A stretch of 64,000 nucleotides of DNA from Shewanella abyssi. Lineage in GTDB: Bacteria; Pseudomonadota; Gammaproteobacteria; Enterobacterales; Shewanellaceae. Below the pieces are notes generated by a model. The model saw nothing but the letters and a program-made list of their open reading frames with translations, made no database searches and was not told the origin of the DNA. Shown in pieces: positions 55,020 through 64,000 of this stretch (positions are counted from its first letter, which is position 1; every line of letters starts with the position of its first letter). The position numbers and the translations under genes were made by a program. Location: positions 276,128 to 340,127 of the forward strand of contig NZ_JAKIKR010000001.1 in assembly GCF_023284025.1 (NCBI RefSeq), read 5' to 3'.

Positions 55020-58000
55020 ATGATTGATACCAATAAAGGCATTATTGCCTGGTTTGCTCGCAACAGTGTTGCCGCAAACCTGCTAATGATCATTATTTTG
55101 TTAGGTGGTTTGCTCACCGCAAATACCATCCGCAAACAGTTTTTCCCCGCAGTAGAGATTAATTGGCTTGAATTTAATGCGGTCTACCCTGGCGCCGCTC
55201 CGCAAGAAGTAGAGGAAGGGATAACCATTAAGATTGAGGAAGCGCTTGAGAGCGTTCAAGGTCTTAAACGTGTCATAACCTACTCAAACCGTAATGCGTC
55301 ATCTGGTTATTTCCGCATTGAAGATTCATACGATCCGCAAGTGGTACTTGAAGAGGTAAAATCAGAGATTGATTCAATTTCGAGTTTTCCCGACGGCATG
55401 GAACGACCGAAAGTCGAACGTATTAAGCTTCGACAAGAGGTGATGTACGTCAGCCTCTATGGCGACTTGAATAAACGCCAACTTAAAGATCTGGGCGAGA
55501 AAATCCATGATGAGTTAATGCAACTTCCCAAAGTTAACATTACTGAATTTTATGGTGGATTGGGTTATGAAATAGCCATCGAAGTCAGTAAGGACAGGCT
55601 TCGAGAGTTTGGACTTAGCTTTAATGATGTGGCTGCGGCGGTACGTGGATATTCTCGTAATATGTCTGCTGGGCAAATTCGAGCTGAGAACGGTTATATT
55701 AACCTGCGTGTACAAAACCAAGCGTATGTTGGCTATGAGTTTGAAAGCTTACCGTTAATTACCTTAGAAGATGGCTCAACGCTCCTATTAGGTGATGTGG
55801 CCACTGTCATAGATGGTTTTCAGGAAGGGATCCAATACTCTAAGTTTAACGGTAAAAACTCAGTAACCTTCTTTATCGGCGCAGCTAACGATCAAAGCTT
55901 GACTGACGTTGCAGATGTGGTGAAAGGTTATATCGCAGAAAAGAAGTTAGAGTTACCACAAGGCGTAAAGTTAGAGCCTTGGGTCGATATGACCTATTAT
56001 CTTGAAGGTCGTTTGAATTTGATGCTAGACAGCATGAAAAGTGGTGCTGTGTTGGTATTTATTCTACTGGCGTTATTCTTAAGGGTTAGGTTAGCGTTTT
56101 GGGTGATGATGGGTTTACCTGTTTGTTTCCTTGGCACGCTACTCTTTATGCCTATGGGCATGATTGATGTCACCATTAACGTTATTAGTCTATTTGCCTT
56201 TATTCTGGTGCTGGGTATTGTCGTCGATGACGCCATTGTCATGGGAGAAAGTGCCCACGCAGAATGCGAAGAAAAAGGGCAAAGCCTCGATAATGTAATT
56301 CGAGGCGTTAAACGTGTCGCAATGCCAGCGACTTTTGGTGTGTTAACCACCATTGCCGCTTTCTTGCCTATCACCCTCGATGATGGTCCCTCCTCTGCTT
56401 TTGGGCAAGCCATTGGTTTTGTGGTGATTTTGTGCCTAATATTTTCATTAGTAGAGTCAAAACTGATTTTGCCGGCGCATTTAGCCCGCATGAAACCGCC
56501 AAAAGTGATTCAGCCAGGGTCCAAAAATCCATTAGATTGGCTGCGTATTGTGGTCAACTTTCTGCAGAAGAAAGTCGATACAGGTCTTAAGATCCTAATC
56601 ACACAATACTACCGCCCCTCTTTAGAACTTGCGGTTAAGTATCGCTACACAGTGATTATGATCTTTATCAGCTTAATCATGATCTGTGCTGGTTTATATG
56701 CTGGTGGATTGGTGCGCTTTATTGGTCAGCCTAAGATCCCCCATGACTTTCCTCGCATCACGTTTGAGATGAACATTGATGCATCAGAGAGTGCGACACT
56801 AAGTGCCGCCCTTGAAATTGAAAAAGCACTACGCAGCGTCGATAAGGATTTAGAAGAGCAGTACGGTCAGAAAATGATCTCTGACATGCAGGTAGAGCTT
56901 AGAGGGCGTACATCAGCCCAAGTGATGACTAAGCTTGTTGATCCAGAAATTCGCCCAATGGATACTTTTGCAGTCGCAGAACTTTGGCGACAAAGTATGC
57001 CGTTAATCCCGGGTATGAAGTCATTTACGATTCGAGATAACCTATTTGGTGGTGGTCGAGATGATGGTGATATTAGCTTTAGGCTCGAAGGTAAGGATGA
57101 TGTTCAGCTCATTGCTGCCGCTAAGGAGCTAAAAGCTAAACTCAATAGCCTAAAAGGCGTTGGTGATGTTAACGACAGTCGCCAATCAAGTGCTAAAGAG
57201 GTTCAATTTGAACTTAAGCCATTAGCAAATAGCTTAGGCTTAACCTTAGCGGATATCGCCAGCCAAGTAGCTAACGGCTTCTATGGTCTCGAAGCCCAGC
57301 GTATTTTACGTAACGGCGAAGAGATTAAAGTGATGCTTCGTTATCCTGAAGAGCAACGTAATTCTATTGCTCAGGTATCTGATGTATTGATTAAGACGCC
57401 ACAAGGCGCTGAAATACCCTTATCGGAAGTGGCGAACATCATCATCACCGATGGCGTTAACAGTATTCGCCGTGAGAATGGTAATCGTACCATCAACGTT
57501 TGGGGTTCTGTTGATGCAGACCAAGCTGAACCATTTAAGTTAGCCAAAGATGTTCGTGATAACTTCTTGCCTGAGTTACTGGCTAAGTATCCTAGGGTTA
57601 AAAGTGAGGTGTCAGGCAACATTCAGGAGCAACTTGATAGCGCCGATACGCAGTTAAGAGATTTCCTTATCTCTATGCTAGTGATCTATAGCCTACTTGC
57701 AGTGCCTTTAAAGTCATATGCACAGCCTATCATGATCATGTCAGTGATCCCGTTTGGTGTAATAGGTTCGGTATTAGGCCACATGTTGTTGGGGCTCGAT
57801 CTCAGTGCCCTTTCGGTGTTCGGTATTATTGCCGCTGCGGGTGTGGTGGTGAACGACTCCTTGGTGATGGTGGATTACATCAATAAATCGAGAGAGTCCG
57901 GAACGGCGATGAAGCGTGCTGTCCTTGAAGCGGGTTGTCGACGCTTTCGAGCGATTATGCTGACATCACTAACGACCTTTATCGGCCTAGTACCGATCAT

Positions 58001-58211
58001 GGCTGAAACCAGCATGCAGGCGCAGATGGTCATTCCGATGGCAGTATCACTTGCCTTTGGTGTCTTGTTCGCGACGGTCGTTACCTTGGTGCTTATCCCT
58101 TGCCTTTACGTGACTATCGAAGATATCAAACGCTTGGTTGGCAGTAAGTCACGGGTTGAAGAGCCCATTGAAGAACAGGATTTCACCCAACCTGTACTTC
58201 AAAACAGTTAA
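55020..58211 (+). CDS. RND efflux permease (AcrB/MdtB-type)
   Basis: A 1063-aa proton-driven exporter with the 12-helix RND layout: N-terminal helix (residues 17-35), a large periplasmic loop, helices 2-6, a second loop, and helices 8-12. The paired aspartates of helix 4 are in GIVVDDAIVMGESA near residue 403, and GVVVNDSLVMVDYIN in helix 10 carries the partner region. AAFLPITLDDGPSSAFGQAI is a conserved loop. The outer-membrane factor gene is not adjacent, so a TolC-type protein encoded elsewhere is presumably used. A strong terminator follows. Confidence 0.94.
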   Translation: MIDTNKGIIAWFARNSVAANLLMIIILLGGLLTANTIRKQFFPAVEINWLEFNAVYPGAAPQEVEEGITIKIEEALESVQGLKRVITYSNRNASSGYFRIEDSYDPQVVLEEVKSEIDSISSFPDGMERPKVERIKLRQEVMYVSLYGDLNKRQLKDLGEKIHDELMQLPKVNITEFYGGLGYEIAIEVSKDRLREFGLSFNDVAAAVRGYSRNMSAGQIRAENGYINLRVQNQAYVGYEFESLPLITLEDGSTLLLGDVATVIDGFQEGIQYSKFNGKNSVTFFIGAANDQSLTDVADVVKGYIAEKKLELPQGVKLEPWVDMTYYLEGRLNLMLDSMKSGAVLVFILLALFLRVRLAFWVMMGLPVCFLGTLLFMPMGMIDVTINVISLFAFILVLGIVVDDAIVMGESAHAECEEKGQSLDNVIRGVKRVAMPATFGVLTTIAAFLPITLDDGPSSAFGQAIGFVVILCLIFSLVESKLILPAHLARMKPPKVIQPGSKNPLDWLRIVVNFLQKKVDTGLKILITQYYRPSLELAVKYRYTVIMIFISLIMICAGLYAGGLVRFIGQPKIPHDFPRITFEMNIDASESATLSAALEIEKALRSVDKDLEEQYGQKMISDMQVELRGRTSAQVMTKLVDPEIRPMDTFAVAELWRQSMPLIPGMKSFTIRDNLFGGGRDDGDISFRLEGKDDVQLIAAAKELKAKLNSLKGVGDVNDSRQSSAKEVQFELKPLANSLGLTLADIASQVANGFYGLEAQRILRNGEEIKVMLRYPEEQRNSIAQVSDVLIKTPQGAEIPLSEVANIIITDGVNSIRRENGNRTINVWGSVDADQAEPFKLAKDVRDNFLPELLAKYPRVKSEVSGNIQEQLDSADTQLRDFLISMLVIYSLLAVPLKSYAQPIMIMSVIPFGVIGSVLGHMLLGLDLSALSVFGIIAAAGVVVNDSLVMVDYINKSRESGTAMKRAVLEAGCRRFRAIMLTSLTTFIGLVPIMAETSMQAQMVIPMAVSLAFGVLFATVVTLVLIPCLYVTIEDIKRLVGSKSRVEEPIEEQDFTQPVLQNS

Positions 58212-58256
58212 CTGTCAGAGCAAAGACAATAGTATTGATCAGGCGTTAGCCTATCT

Positions 58257-58291
58257 AAAAAGCCCGCTAGCTTTCGTTAGCGGGCTTTTTA
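58257..58291 (+). terminator. Rho-independent terminator after RND operon
   Basis: AAAAAGCCCGCTA and TAGCGGGCTTTTT pair around a short loop, 45 nt past the permease stop. Confidence 0.92.
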
Positions 58292-58418
58292 ATGTTAGAG
58301 CAGTATAGTGATGACCGTCCTCTCGACTAACTATCGCCGCTCGTTCTGTCTGCACCCCATTTAATCGCTTTACTTAAGCCTGGACTCTGACTATGGCAGA
58401 CATCATTATTATCTTTTC

Positions 58419-59756
58419 TTAAAATTTGCCGATGTCTTGTAATAAATTGTCACACTGGCTATAAATACTAAATTTCGACGTGGCATAATCATATGCAAGC
58501 TGCCCTTTCGTTTTTTTCCAATCTTCGGAAAATGCCTTTTTAATTTCACGATATAACGCATCTTCAAGTTCCACCCCTTCACACTCTGGAATTAAACTTC
58601 CAACTTCAGCTGTCACAAAGTCTTTTGGACCGCCAGATCTAACACCAATCACAGGAGTACCACACCCTAGGCATTCAATTAAAACCAAACCAAAGGGCTC
58701 ATTTCTGGAAGGATATACACCAATATCTGCAATTGAATTTATTGCAGCTATCTGAGATTGCGGTAGAGGACCTAGAAAATAGGTCTGCTTAAGCGCTAAC
58801 TTTTCATAGGCCATTTGATGATAAGTCTTAATAGAGGCAGCTGGACCCGATCCAATAATCAATGTGGTTACATCAAACTCCTCTTCGTATCTTTTGGCAG
58901 CCCCAAGAACAGTCTCTAGTCTTTTCCAGTCGGCAAATTTTCCACAAAATACAACAACTTTATCTGCAGTGGTTTTAATTGAATCAGGACATCCTTTACT
59001 GACTATATTGGTAAGCTTAAGGGTGGATAAAAAGCTCGCTCGATTGCTAAATAGTGACTTGTCCTGCTTAAAAATATCACTTGAATAACCATTTTGAGAC
59101 AACACTAGTCTCTCTCTTGGGTACTCCTCATAGAGTTCTAAGAACTTCTCTAATTGTTCATTTGATATTGTGGCACAAACATCTATTTTACTTGCCTTAC
59201 CAAAAATGCCTTCGTTTATCATAAAACTAAAAAATCTTAATGGATACTCGGGGTCGATACCTTTTTTCTCATGGGAAAACATCTTTAAAGCGGTGCCATG
59301 AACGAAACATACTAGCTTAAAAGGGGCCTTTCCCTGTTCCATCCATTTCTCTTTTATTCTAGTCATAACCAATGGATTTAAAAAACTATGGTGAGCAATA
59401 ACAGTAGTGATAGCTATGCCTTCTCGTTGCTCTGCCGCAAGCATTGCCTTCTCTGTTGAATCCATCAAGTAAACGATGTACTTATCAAATACCTCTTCCG
59501 TCATAGAGTGAAAGCGATAAGAACTAACGGGAGAGATGGATTCACAGATCGGCACTTCATGATCAAGCTTAAGGATTGACACCAGTGGATCATCACTCGT
59601 TTGATGAGAGGACGGGTATACCGAATAGCACACCGTATCTTTCATATTGTTATAAACATTATGATGAGACTCATGCAAAATCCCAGAACCTGGTGCAAAT
59701 TCACCTTCCCGCTGCCAGTTGTTTGTACCTAACTGAAAAATAAAGTTTTTAGACAT
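58419..59756 (-). CDS. Glycosyltransferase family 4 protein
   Basis: A 445-aa GT-B-fold retaining glycosyltransferase. The C-terminal donor domain has VVFCGKFADWKRLETVL (nucleotide-sugar contact), LIIGSGPAA and the ExxxxxxxE motif in PSRNEPFGLVLIECLGCGTP near residue 365-385. The N-terminal part has the acceptor domain with TTVIAHHSFLNPLVM and an ATISNEQLEKFLELYEEYPRERL segment typical of GT4. AAGGA lies 6 nt before the ATG. It is isolated from any polysaccharide cluster, and the tRNA-like relic just upstream suggests an acquired segment (inference). Acceptor unknown. Confidence 0.88.
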   Translation of the reverse strand: MSKNFIFQLGTNNWQREGEFAPGSGILHESHHNVYNNMKDTVCYSVYPSSHQTSDDPLVSILKLDHEVPICESISPVSSYRFHSMTEEVFDKYIVYLMDSTEKAMLAAEQREGIAITTVIAHHSFLNPLVMTRIKEKWMEQGKAPFKLVCFVHGTALKMFSHEKKGIDPEYPLRFFSFMINEGIFGKASKIDVCATISNEQLEKFLELYEEYPRERLVLSQNGYSSDIFKQDKSLFSNRASFLSTLKLTNIVSKGCPDSIKTTADKVVVFCGKFADWKRLETVLGAAKRYEEEFDVTTLIIGSGPAASIKTYHQMAYEKLALKQTYFLGPLPQSQIAAINSIADIGVYPSRNEPFGLVLIECLGCGTPVIGVRSGGPKDFVTAEVGSLIPECEGVELEDALYREIKKAFSEDWKKTKGQLAYDYATSKFSIYSQCDNLLQDIGKF

Positions 59757-59853
59757 CTCAAATCCTTGTGATAAATCACTTAAATATCCTTTATGCCATT
59801 ATAGCTCTAAATTTTGATGATGAACTTAAGTCGTCATTATTAGCGTTTTCGAC

Positions 59854-59927
59854 TGTGGTGCAGGGATAGTTGGTTCTAATCGAAAGGAACCCGAGGGCTT
59901 TTATTCGGACATACGAAAAGCCCCTGG
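59854..59927. repeat. Degenerate tRNA-Ser 3'-end-like repeat, copy C
   Basis: TGTGGTGCAGGGATAGTTGG... aligns with the copy at 62293-62367, sharing TCGAAAGGAAC and ACGAAAA-GCCCCTG at the same relative positions. The opening TGTGG-GCAG resembles the plus-strand image of a tRNA-Ser 3' end (TGGCGGAGAGATAG at 62512). Same orientation as the other copies. Confidence 0.5.
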
Positions 59928-60067
59928 AAAGTAAAGATAGGCTAGGTGTTGGCACCGGACGGATACGTTGTCCTCACTATGGCTGGCCAGATTTAATGTT
60001 GAAATGTAGCGAACTAAGCTAAAAATATCGCGCGGTTAATGCGGTTTAAATAGGGTAACAAGCAATG

Positions 60068-60106
60068 AAAAGCTCGGTATCAGTTGACCTGATACCGAGC
60101 TTTTTT
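60068..60106 (-). terminator. Terminator of the BCCT transporter gene
   Basis: AAAAGCTCGGTATCA and TGATACCGAGCTTTT pair around a GTTGACC loop. It lies 35 nt past the BCCT stop on the minus strand; the sequence is symmetric and could also work on the plus strand. Confidence 0.88.
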
Positions 60107-60140
60107 AGATACTTAAAAAATTTTGAAAAAATCTTATCGA

Positions 60141-61778
60141 TTAAGGCGCATCTACCGATAAGTTTTGAGCAGAGTTTTTATTGGACTCCACCGTTGTTTC
60201 AGTTGCTGATCCATTCGTTGTTTCGAGGTTATCCGCCGTGCTAGCAAGTTCTTGATGCAGGGATTTATACAAACCCCATGTCGTTAATATCAGCACCACC
60301 GAATAAGGTAACGCGGCAACAATCGAGGCAGTTTGCAGGGCTTTTAGGCCGCCGGCTAGCAATAAGACTCCAGCAACAGCGCCAATTGATATGCCCCAGA
60401 AAATACGATAGCGTGTTGGTGGATGCTCTTCACCCATGGACAACAAAGTACAGATAACCAAGGTAGCAGAATCAGCCGAGGTCACAAAATAAGTCACCAA
60501 TAACAAGGTACAAATAGACGCACCTAGTAATGTTAAAACCGTGCCTAAGTCCATTAATTCAATCGTGGTAAATAAAGCGATGGTAATATCTTTGTTTACC
60601 GCCTCTACCACACCGCCGCCACCAAATAGCTCAAGGAAAATAGCGGTGTTGCCGAATGTAGAAATCCAGAAGGTTGCTAATAACGTCGGTGCCAGTAACA
60701 CCCCTAATACAAACTCTTTAATGGTGCGGCCTTTAGAGATACGAGCGATAAACATGCCAACAAACGGTGCCCATGCAATCCACCACCCCCAGTAAAAGAT
60801 TGTCCACCATCCTTGCCATTGACCTTTAGGATCTGGGTCAACCCAAAAACCTAATGCAATGGTATTTTCGAGATAATCGCCGATGTTGGTGACAAATGAT
60901 CCTAATAAGTATGCCGTTGGACCGAAGATTAAGAAGAAAGCCAAAATCACACCCGTCAGCTTCATGTTGAATTCACTGAGTAACTTAATGCCTTTGTTAA
61001 CGCCACTGAGCACAGATAAGGTCGCCAAAACTGAGATGGCAGCGATCAAAACAACCTGATTAGTGGTAGAAATGCCCATGCCAAACAAGTAATTCAGTCC
61101 GGCGTTCATTTGCTGCGCCCCAAGCCCTAACGATGTCGCGATGCCAAAAACAGTACCGAATACCGCCAATAAGTCAGCAGTATGGCCGATTGGACCATAA
61201 ATACGATCACCAAAAATAGGGTATAAACCTGAGCGAACCGACAGCGGCAGACCTTTGCGGTAACTGAAATAAGCTAATGCCAGACCCGAAATCGCAAACA
61301 AGCCCCAGCCGTGCAGTCCCCAGTGAAAGAAGCTAATGCGCATCGCCACTTGTGCCGATTCGACCGATAAGGCCTGACCTTCAGTAATAAATGGGTTGCT
61401 TTGAAAATGATAAATCGGTTCGGCGATGCTCCAAAACAAAATGCCGATGCCAATACCAGCGCCAAACAGCATTGAGAACCAAGAGAAAAAGCTATATTCA
61501 GGCTTTTCATTATCTTTACCGAGTCGGATATTACCGTAACGACTAAAAATAGTGTAAATGGCCAGAAACAGAAATACGTTAACTAGCCCAACATAATACC
61601 ACGCTAGATCAGTGGCGATAAAAGACTTTGCGGCGCTATAAATTGAGTCCGCATATGCAGGATCTATGATGGTAAATAGCACAAAAGCGAAAACCAGCAA
61701 GGCCGAGCCAATGGCCATGACCGGGTTAACACCGGAAAATAATCCGCTGCTGTTGTTCATATTAGGGATATTATTCAT
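60141..61778 (-). CDS. BCCT-family transporter (betaine/choline/carnitine type)
   Basis: A 545-aa secondary transporter, probably sodium- or proton-coupled, with 12 helices. The BCCT signatures are present: FGAGIGIGILFWSIAEPIYH (the glycine-rich sodium-site helix), FHWGLHGWGLFAI and GWWIAWAPFVGMFIARISKG with RTIKE. Tryptophans that cage the quaternary ammonium are visible in these segments. The C-terminal tail (residues 505-545) is polar and may sense osmolarity. ATG 61778 is preceded by AGGAA at 6 nt. Compatible-solute uptake is the likely role; no betaine-metabolism genes are adjacent. Confidence 0.93.
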   Translation of the reverse strand: MNNIPNMNNSSGLFSGVNPVMAIGSALLVFAFVLFTIIDPAYADSIYSAAKSFIATDLAWYYVGLVNVFLFLAIYTIFSRYGNIRLGKDNEKPEYSFFSWFSMLFGAGIGIGILFWSIAEPIYHFQSNPFITEGQALSVESAQVAMRISFFHWGLHGWGLFAISGLALAYFSYRKGLPLSVRSGLYPIFGDRIYGPIGHTADLLAVFGTVFGIATSLGLGAQQMNAGLNYLFGMGISTTNQVVLIAAISVLATLSVLSGVNKGIKLLSEFNMKLTGVILAFFLIFGPTAYLLGSFVTNIGDYLENTIALGFWVDPDPKGQWQGWWTIFYWGWWIAWAPFVGMFIARISKGRTIKEFVLGVLLAPTLLATFWISTFGNTAIFLELFGGGGVVEAVNKDITIALFTTIELMDLGTVLTLLGASICTLLLVTYFVTSADSATLVICTLLSMGEEHPPTRYRIFWGISIGAVAGVLLLAGGLKALQTASIVAALPYSVVLILTTWGLYKSLHQELASTADNLETTNGSATETTVESNKNSAQNLSVDAP

Positions 61779-62292
61779 GAGGGGTTCCTGTAGCAGCCAA
61801 TACAGTCGGCGACGAATGCTCATCGACAAAAGATATCAGAGTTAAAACATTATTATTTTCTATTTTCATTCTCCTTCGGTTAGGTTATAGAGCATCAGCT
61901 ATCGAGTGACTAAATTCTGAAATAAAGTTAAACAATGACCAAAAATCGATACCAGTGCATATTGTGCAAGAGTGTAAATGATCACAACCAATAAAAATCA
62001 TCCCATAGAGGCATTGTGCCTAATTAAACTGAACCTTTGCCCATAAAGACGATTAGATCACTCTAATGAACGCTCATCTTGGGTGTCCATGGGAAAACTA
62101 ACATAACATTGTCGACAGGAACCAATAGGCGCTGGTCAATCCTTGTTCGGTGACGTTTTGGATCGACGAAGGAGCTATTTCAAACCGGTACAGTAAAACA
62201 CGCCACGGCGGTCGCGATAGAGGACATAGCTACAGCTATCATGGGATTCAAATTTTTGGATTGACTCTAGGAGCCTGTGAGGGCTTTTCTAA

Positions 62293-62367
62293 TGTGGCGC
62301 AGTGATAGCTGGCTTTAATCGAAAGGAACTCTGGGGTTCTATCGCTCACGTACGAAAAAGCCCCTGC
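62293..62367. repeat. Degenerate tRNA-Ser 3'-end-like repeat, copy B
   Basis: TGTGGCGCAGTGATAGCTGG... with TCGAAAGGAAC and ACGAAAAAGCCCCTGC, preceded by GGGCTTTTCTAA exactly as before the real tRNA. It is followed by a hairpin AAGCCCCTGC/GCTGGGGCTT to about 62384. Confidence 0.55.
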
Positions 62368-62391
62368 ATTTCTGCTGGGGCTTCATCTTAA

Positions 62392-62446
62392 TGTGGCGGA
62401 GGGATTGCTGGCTTTAAATAATAGGAACCTAGGGTTCAGTCCGGCC
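62392..62446. repeat. Degenerate tRNA-Ser 3'-end-like repeat, copy A
   Basis: TGTGGCGGAGGGATTGCTGG... then AGGAACCTAGGGTTC. It resembles both copy B and the plus-strand image of the tRNA-Ser(TGA) 3' end, and lies 118 bp before it. Confidence 0.55.
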
Positions 62447-62472
62447 ATTTTTATACACAAAAAATAGAAAGC

Positions 62473-62506
62473 AAAAAGCCCGATATCTTTCGATATCGGG
62501 CTTTTC
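62473..62506 (-). terminator. Terminator after tRNA-Ser(TGA)
   Basis: AAAAGCCCGATATC/GATATCGGGCTTTT around a TTTC loop. On the minus strand it follows the tRNA 3' end within 10 nt. Confidence 0.88.
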
Positions 62507-62511
62507 TAATG

Positions 62512-62602
62512 TGGCGGAGAGATAGGGATTTGAACCCTAGATGGGCTACAAACCCATGCCGGTTTTCAAGACCGGTGCATTCGACCACTCTGCCATCTCT
62601 CC
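62512..62602 (-). tRNA. tRNA-Ser (anticodon TGA)
   Basis: A 91-nt type II tRNA on the minus strand. The acceptor GGAGAGAT pairs with ATCTCTCC, followed by G and an encoded CCA. The anticodon loop CTTGAAA, inside CCGGT/ACCGG, gives TGA (serine). It has a long variable arm (CATGGGTTTGTAGCCCATC) and a T-arm with GTTCAAATC. Confidence 0.96.
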
Positions 62603-62691
62603 GAACGCCGCGAATAATATAGCGCTCGATTAATCTTGTAAAGGCTTAATTATAGATTTTTGTGTACTTGGTCAATTACACTGCAGATTGC

Positions 62692-63936
62692 TTACTTTTG
62701 CTCTTGATCCACACCGATTCTAGCGGGATCAGGGAAAACAAAGTTTTTATTAACCTCTGTCCAAGTCTTGTAGTTACGAAGCTTAAAGCCAGCAAAGACA
62801 ATAAATGAACAAAGCATTATTCCCCAGCCTATCGCCAGTTCGCCTTTACTAGCCCAAATAGCCACTATGCTTGATGCACCAAATGATAAGCTAATTTGGA
62901 TGAAGTTTTGTAGCCCGGCGGCTTTTGCTGCATTTTTAGAAAATTGCTGCAACGCACCATTCACTACTATCGGATAGATAGCACCGTTACATGCCGCTAA
63001 TATTGAAAATGCTGCAAGTAATGGGAAAATCGATAACCCTTTAATTAGAATAGTAACTAACACGATGGTAAATACACTTAGGCCAAATACACTTAGCAGT
63101 ACTTTTAACGCCGTTTCAGAGCCAGACTTACGAATTAGAGTCTTACTCCCATAGCCGCCTAAAATAAACATTAACGTTTGTGGAATAAAGCTAAGACCGA
63201 TGGCTGTGGCATCGAACCCATGTTGCTCCATTACCATTGGCCAAACGGTAAGGTAGGAGAAAAATGCGCCAGAACACGCACCAAATATAATAACGTTACC
63301 CAAATATTTGGTATTTTTTAAAATAGAAAGGTAGCTGATCTCACTCTTATGCTCCACTAAAGCTTTAGTTTCGCTTGGCACGAAGCAAACTGTTAAAGCA
63401 ATCATGGCAACAGCTAAACAAGTTAACGTAACAAAGATACTTTCCCAACCGAATGATTGCAGTATGAATGCACCAGCTATCGGCGCTAACGCAGGTGAAA
63501 GTGCAACCAAAGGCATGATATTGGAGAAAACATTTTGTGCTTTCGTCGAGTCATATTTCTCAATCACAATGGCTTGCCAGATAACCCCAGCGGAGCAAGC
63601 GCCGATGGCTTGTACAAAGCGTGAGATATTAAACACCAACATCGACTCACTCGTCGCCAGTGAAAGACTGGCGAGCGTGAATACCACTAAGCCAAAAATA
63701 AGTGCATTTCGCTTACCGAAGCGTTCTACTATCGGGCCATAAATAAGTTGGCCCAATGCGAGTCCGGCTAAGAAAAATGTTAATGACATAGCCACTTGTG
63801 ATGGTGATGTTGCCATTGTGTCTTCAATTGCTTTGAAAGCAGGCAAATACATATCGGTGGCGATGAATCCAAGCATGCTTAGTAGCGCGAGATAGGATAG
63901 AAATATATAGTATTTAGCGTTCATTAGAGATTTCAT
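62692..63936 (-). CDS. punC: Bcr/CflA-type MFS transporter, PunC-like
   Basis: A 414-aa major facilitator with 12 helices. It follows E. coli PunC (YdhC, a purine nucleoside importer) closely: LGFIATDMYLPAFKAIE near the start, FFLAGLALGQLIYGP, RFVQAIGACSAGVIWQAIV, NIMPLVALSPALAPIAGA and NGAIYPIVVNGALQ. The MFS motif A appears as GPIVERFGKRNAL. Drug export is the alternative function for this subfamily. In E. coli punC is divergent from the LysR gene punR; the region right of the window start codon would be the place to look. No clear ribosome site before either ATG 63936 or 63924. Confidence 0.85.
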   Translation of the reverse strand: MKSLMNAKYYIFLSYLALLSMLGFIATDMYLPAFKAIEDTMATSPSQVAMSLTFFLAGLALGQLIYGPIVERFGKRNALIFGLVVFTLASLSLATSESMLVFNISRFVQAIGACSAGVIWQAIVIEKYDSTKAQNVFSNIMPLVALSPALAPIAGAFILQSFGWESIFVTLTCLAVAMIALTVCFVPSETKALVEHKSEISYLSILKNTKYLGNVIIFGACSGAFFSYLTVWPMVMEQHGFDATAIGLSFIPQTLMFILGGYGSKTLIRKSGSETALKVLLSVFGLSVFTIVLVTILIKGLSIFPLLAAFSILAACNGAIYPIVVNGALQQFSKNAAKAAGLQNFIQISLSFGASSIVAIWASKGELAIGWGIMLCSFIVFAGFKLRNYKTWTEVNKNFVFPDPARIGVDQEQK

Positions 63937-64000
63937 AAGTTAAAAATTAGAATTTGATTAATTAGGCTGCGCAGTGTAAACACTTGCTAAATCGCTGTGA

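Larger units (their letters stand above)
59757..60140. other. 384-nt intergenic stretch with tRNA-like relic and terminator
   Basis: It contains a degenerate repeat copy (59854-59927) and the terminator of the BCCT gene (60068-60106). No gene is seen. Confidence 0.6.
61779..62511. other. 733-nt gene-free stretch with repeat copies, upstream of BCCT
   Basis: It holds the BCCT promoter region, two degenerate tRNA-like repeat copies (62293-62367 and 62392-62446) each followed on the minus strand by a hairpin, and the tRNA-Ser terminator. The segment 62090-62285 has no open frame worth calling. Confidence 0.6.

Overview
The window looks like a chromosomal segment of a marine gammaproteobacterium, most likely Shewanella. 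The main evidence is gene order: lrp-ftsK-lolA-rarA-crcB-serS, then ttcA-uspE-fnr (etrA) running into a cbb3 oxidase maturation and structural cluster, as in Shewanella. Protein sequences (Lrp, FNR, UspE, TtcA) are close to Escherichia coli homologues. DNA is moderately AT-rich, with many short rho-independent terminators. No phage, insertion sequence with transposase, CRISPR array or rRNA operon is seen.

Layout. 1-4.3 kb: the 3' end of a branched-chain 2-oxoacid dehydrogenase E2 gene, nadA, a NIT-domain chemoreceptor and tRNA-Ser(GGA). 4.3-12.3 kb: a sulfotransferase-like gene, cardiolipin synthase, an endonuclease/exonuclease/phosphatase protein, an atypical RecQ-family helicase, a DUF885 lipoprotein and a CpxR-like orphan response regulator. 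12.3-20.6 kb: ald divergent from lrp, then ftsK, lolA, rarA, crcB and serS. 20.6-24.6 kb: an aspartate/aromatic aminotransferase, a YvcK-like protein, a Bax-like glucosaminidase and a DUF2987 protein. 24.6-34.9 kb: ttcA, uspE, fnr and the complete cbb3 unit (ccoNOQP, ccoH, ccoI, ccoS and a TauE/SafE-type membrane protein), all on the minus strand. Two FNR boxes lie upstream of ccoN and a third upstream of uspE, so the oxygen-sensing regulator sits beside its likely targets.

34.9-39.1 kb is the least ordinary part. It holds a lipoprotein gene divergent from ccoN, a small cysteine-rich gene behind a Fur-box-like sequence, a lone tyrosine recombinase and about 1.6 kb without a convincing gene. 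That gap is bracketed by two 26-bp hairpin sites with the geometry of tyrosine-recombinase core sites and mutually inverted 6-bp centres. 39.4-46.3 kb carries accessory genes: a patatin lipoprotein, an outer-membrane protein, PAS-GGDEF, two GNATs, an AraC regulator and a DsbA-fold protein. 46.7-58.2 kb has a long U32 protein, a Lon-like AAA protease, Mn-dependent pyrophosphatase, a SEC-C protein and an RND efflux pair. 58.4-64 kb has an orphan glycosyltransferase, a BCCT transporter, tRNA-Ser(TGA) with decayed tRNA-like repeat copies, and a PunC-like MFS transporter.

All calls come from reading the sequence and known family motifs; no database search was run.
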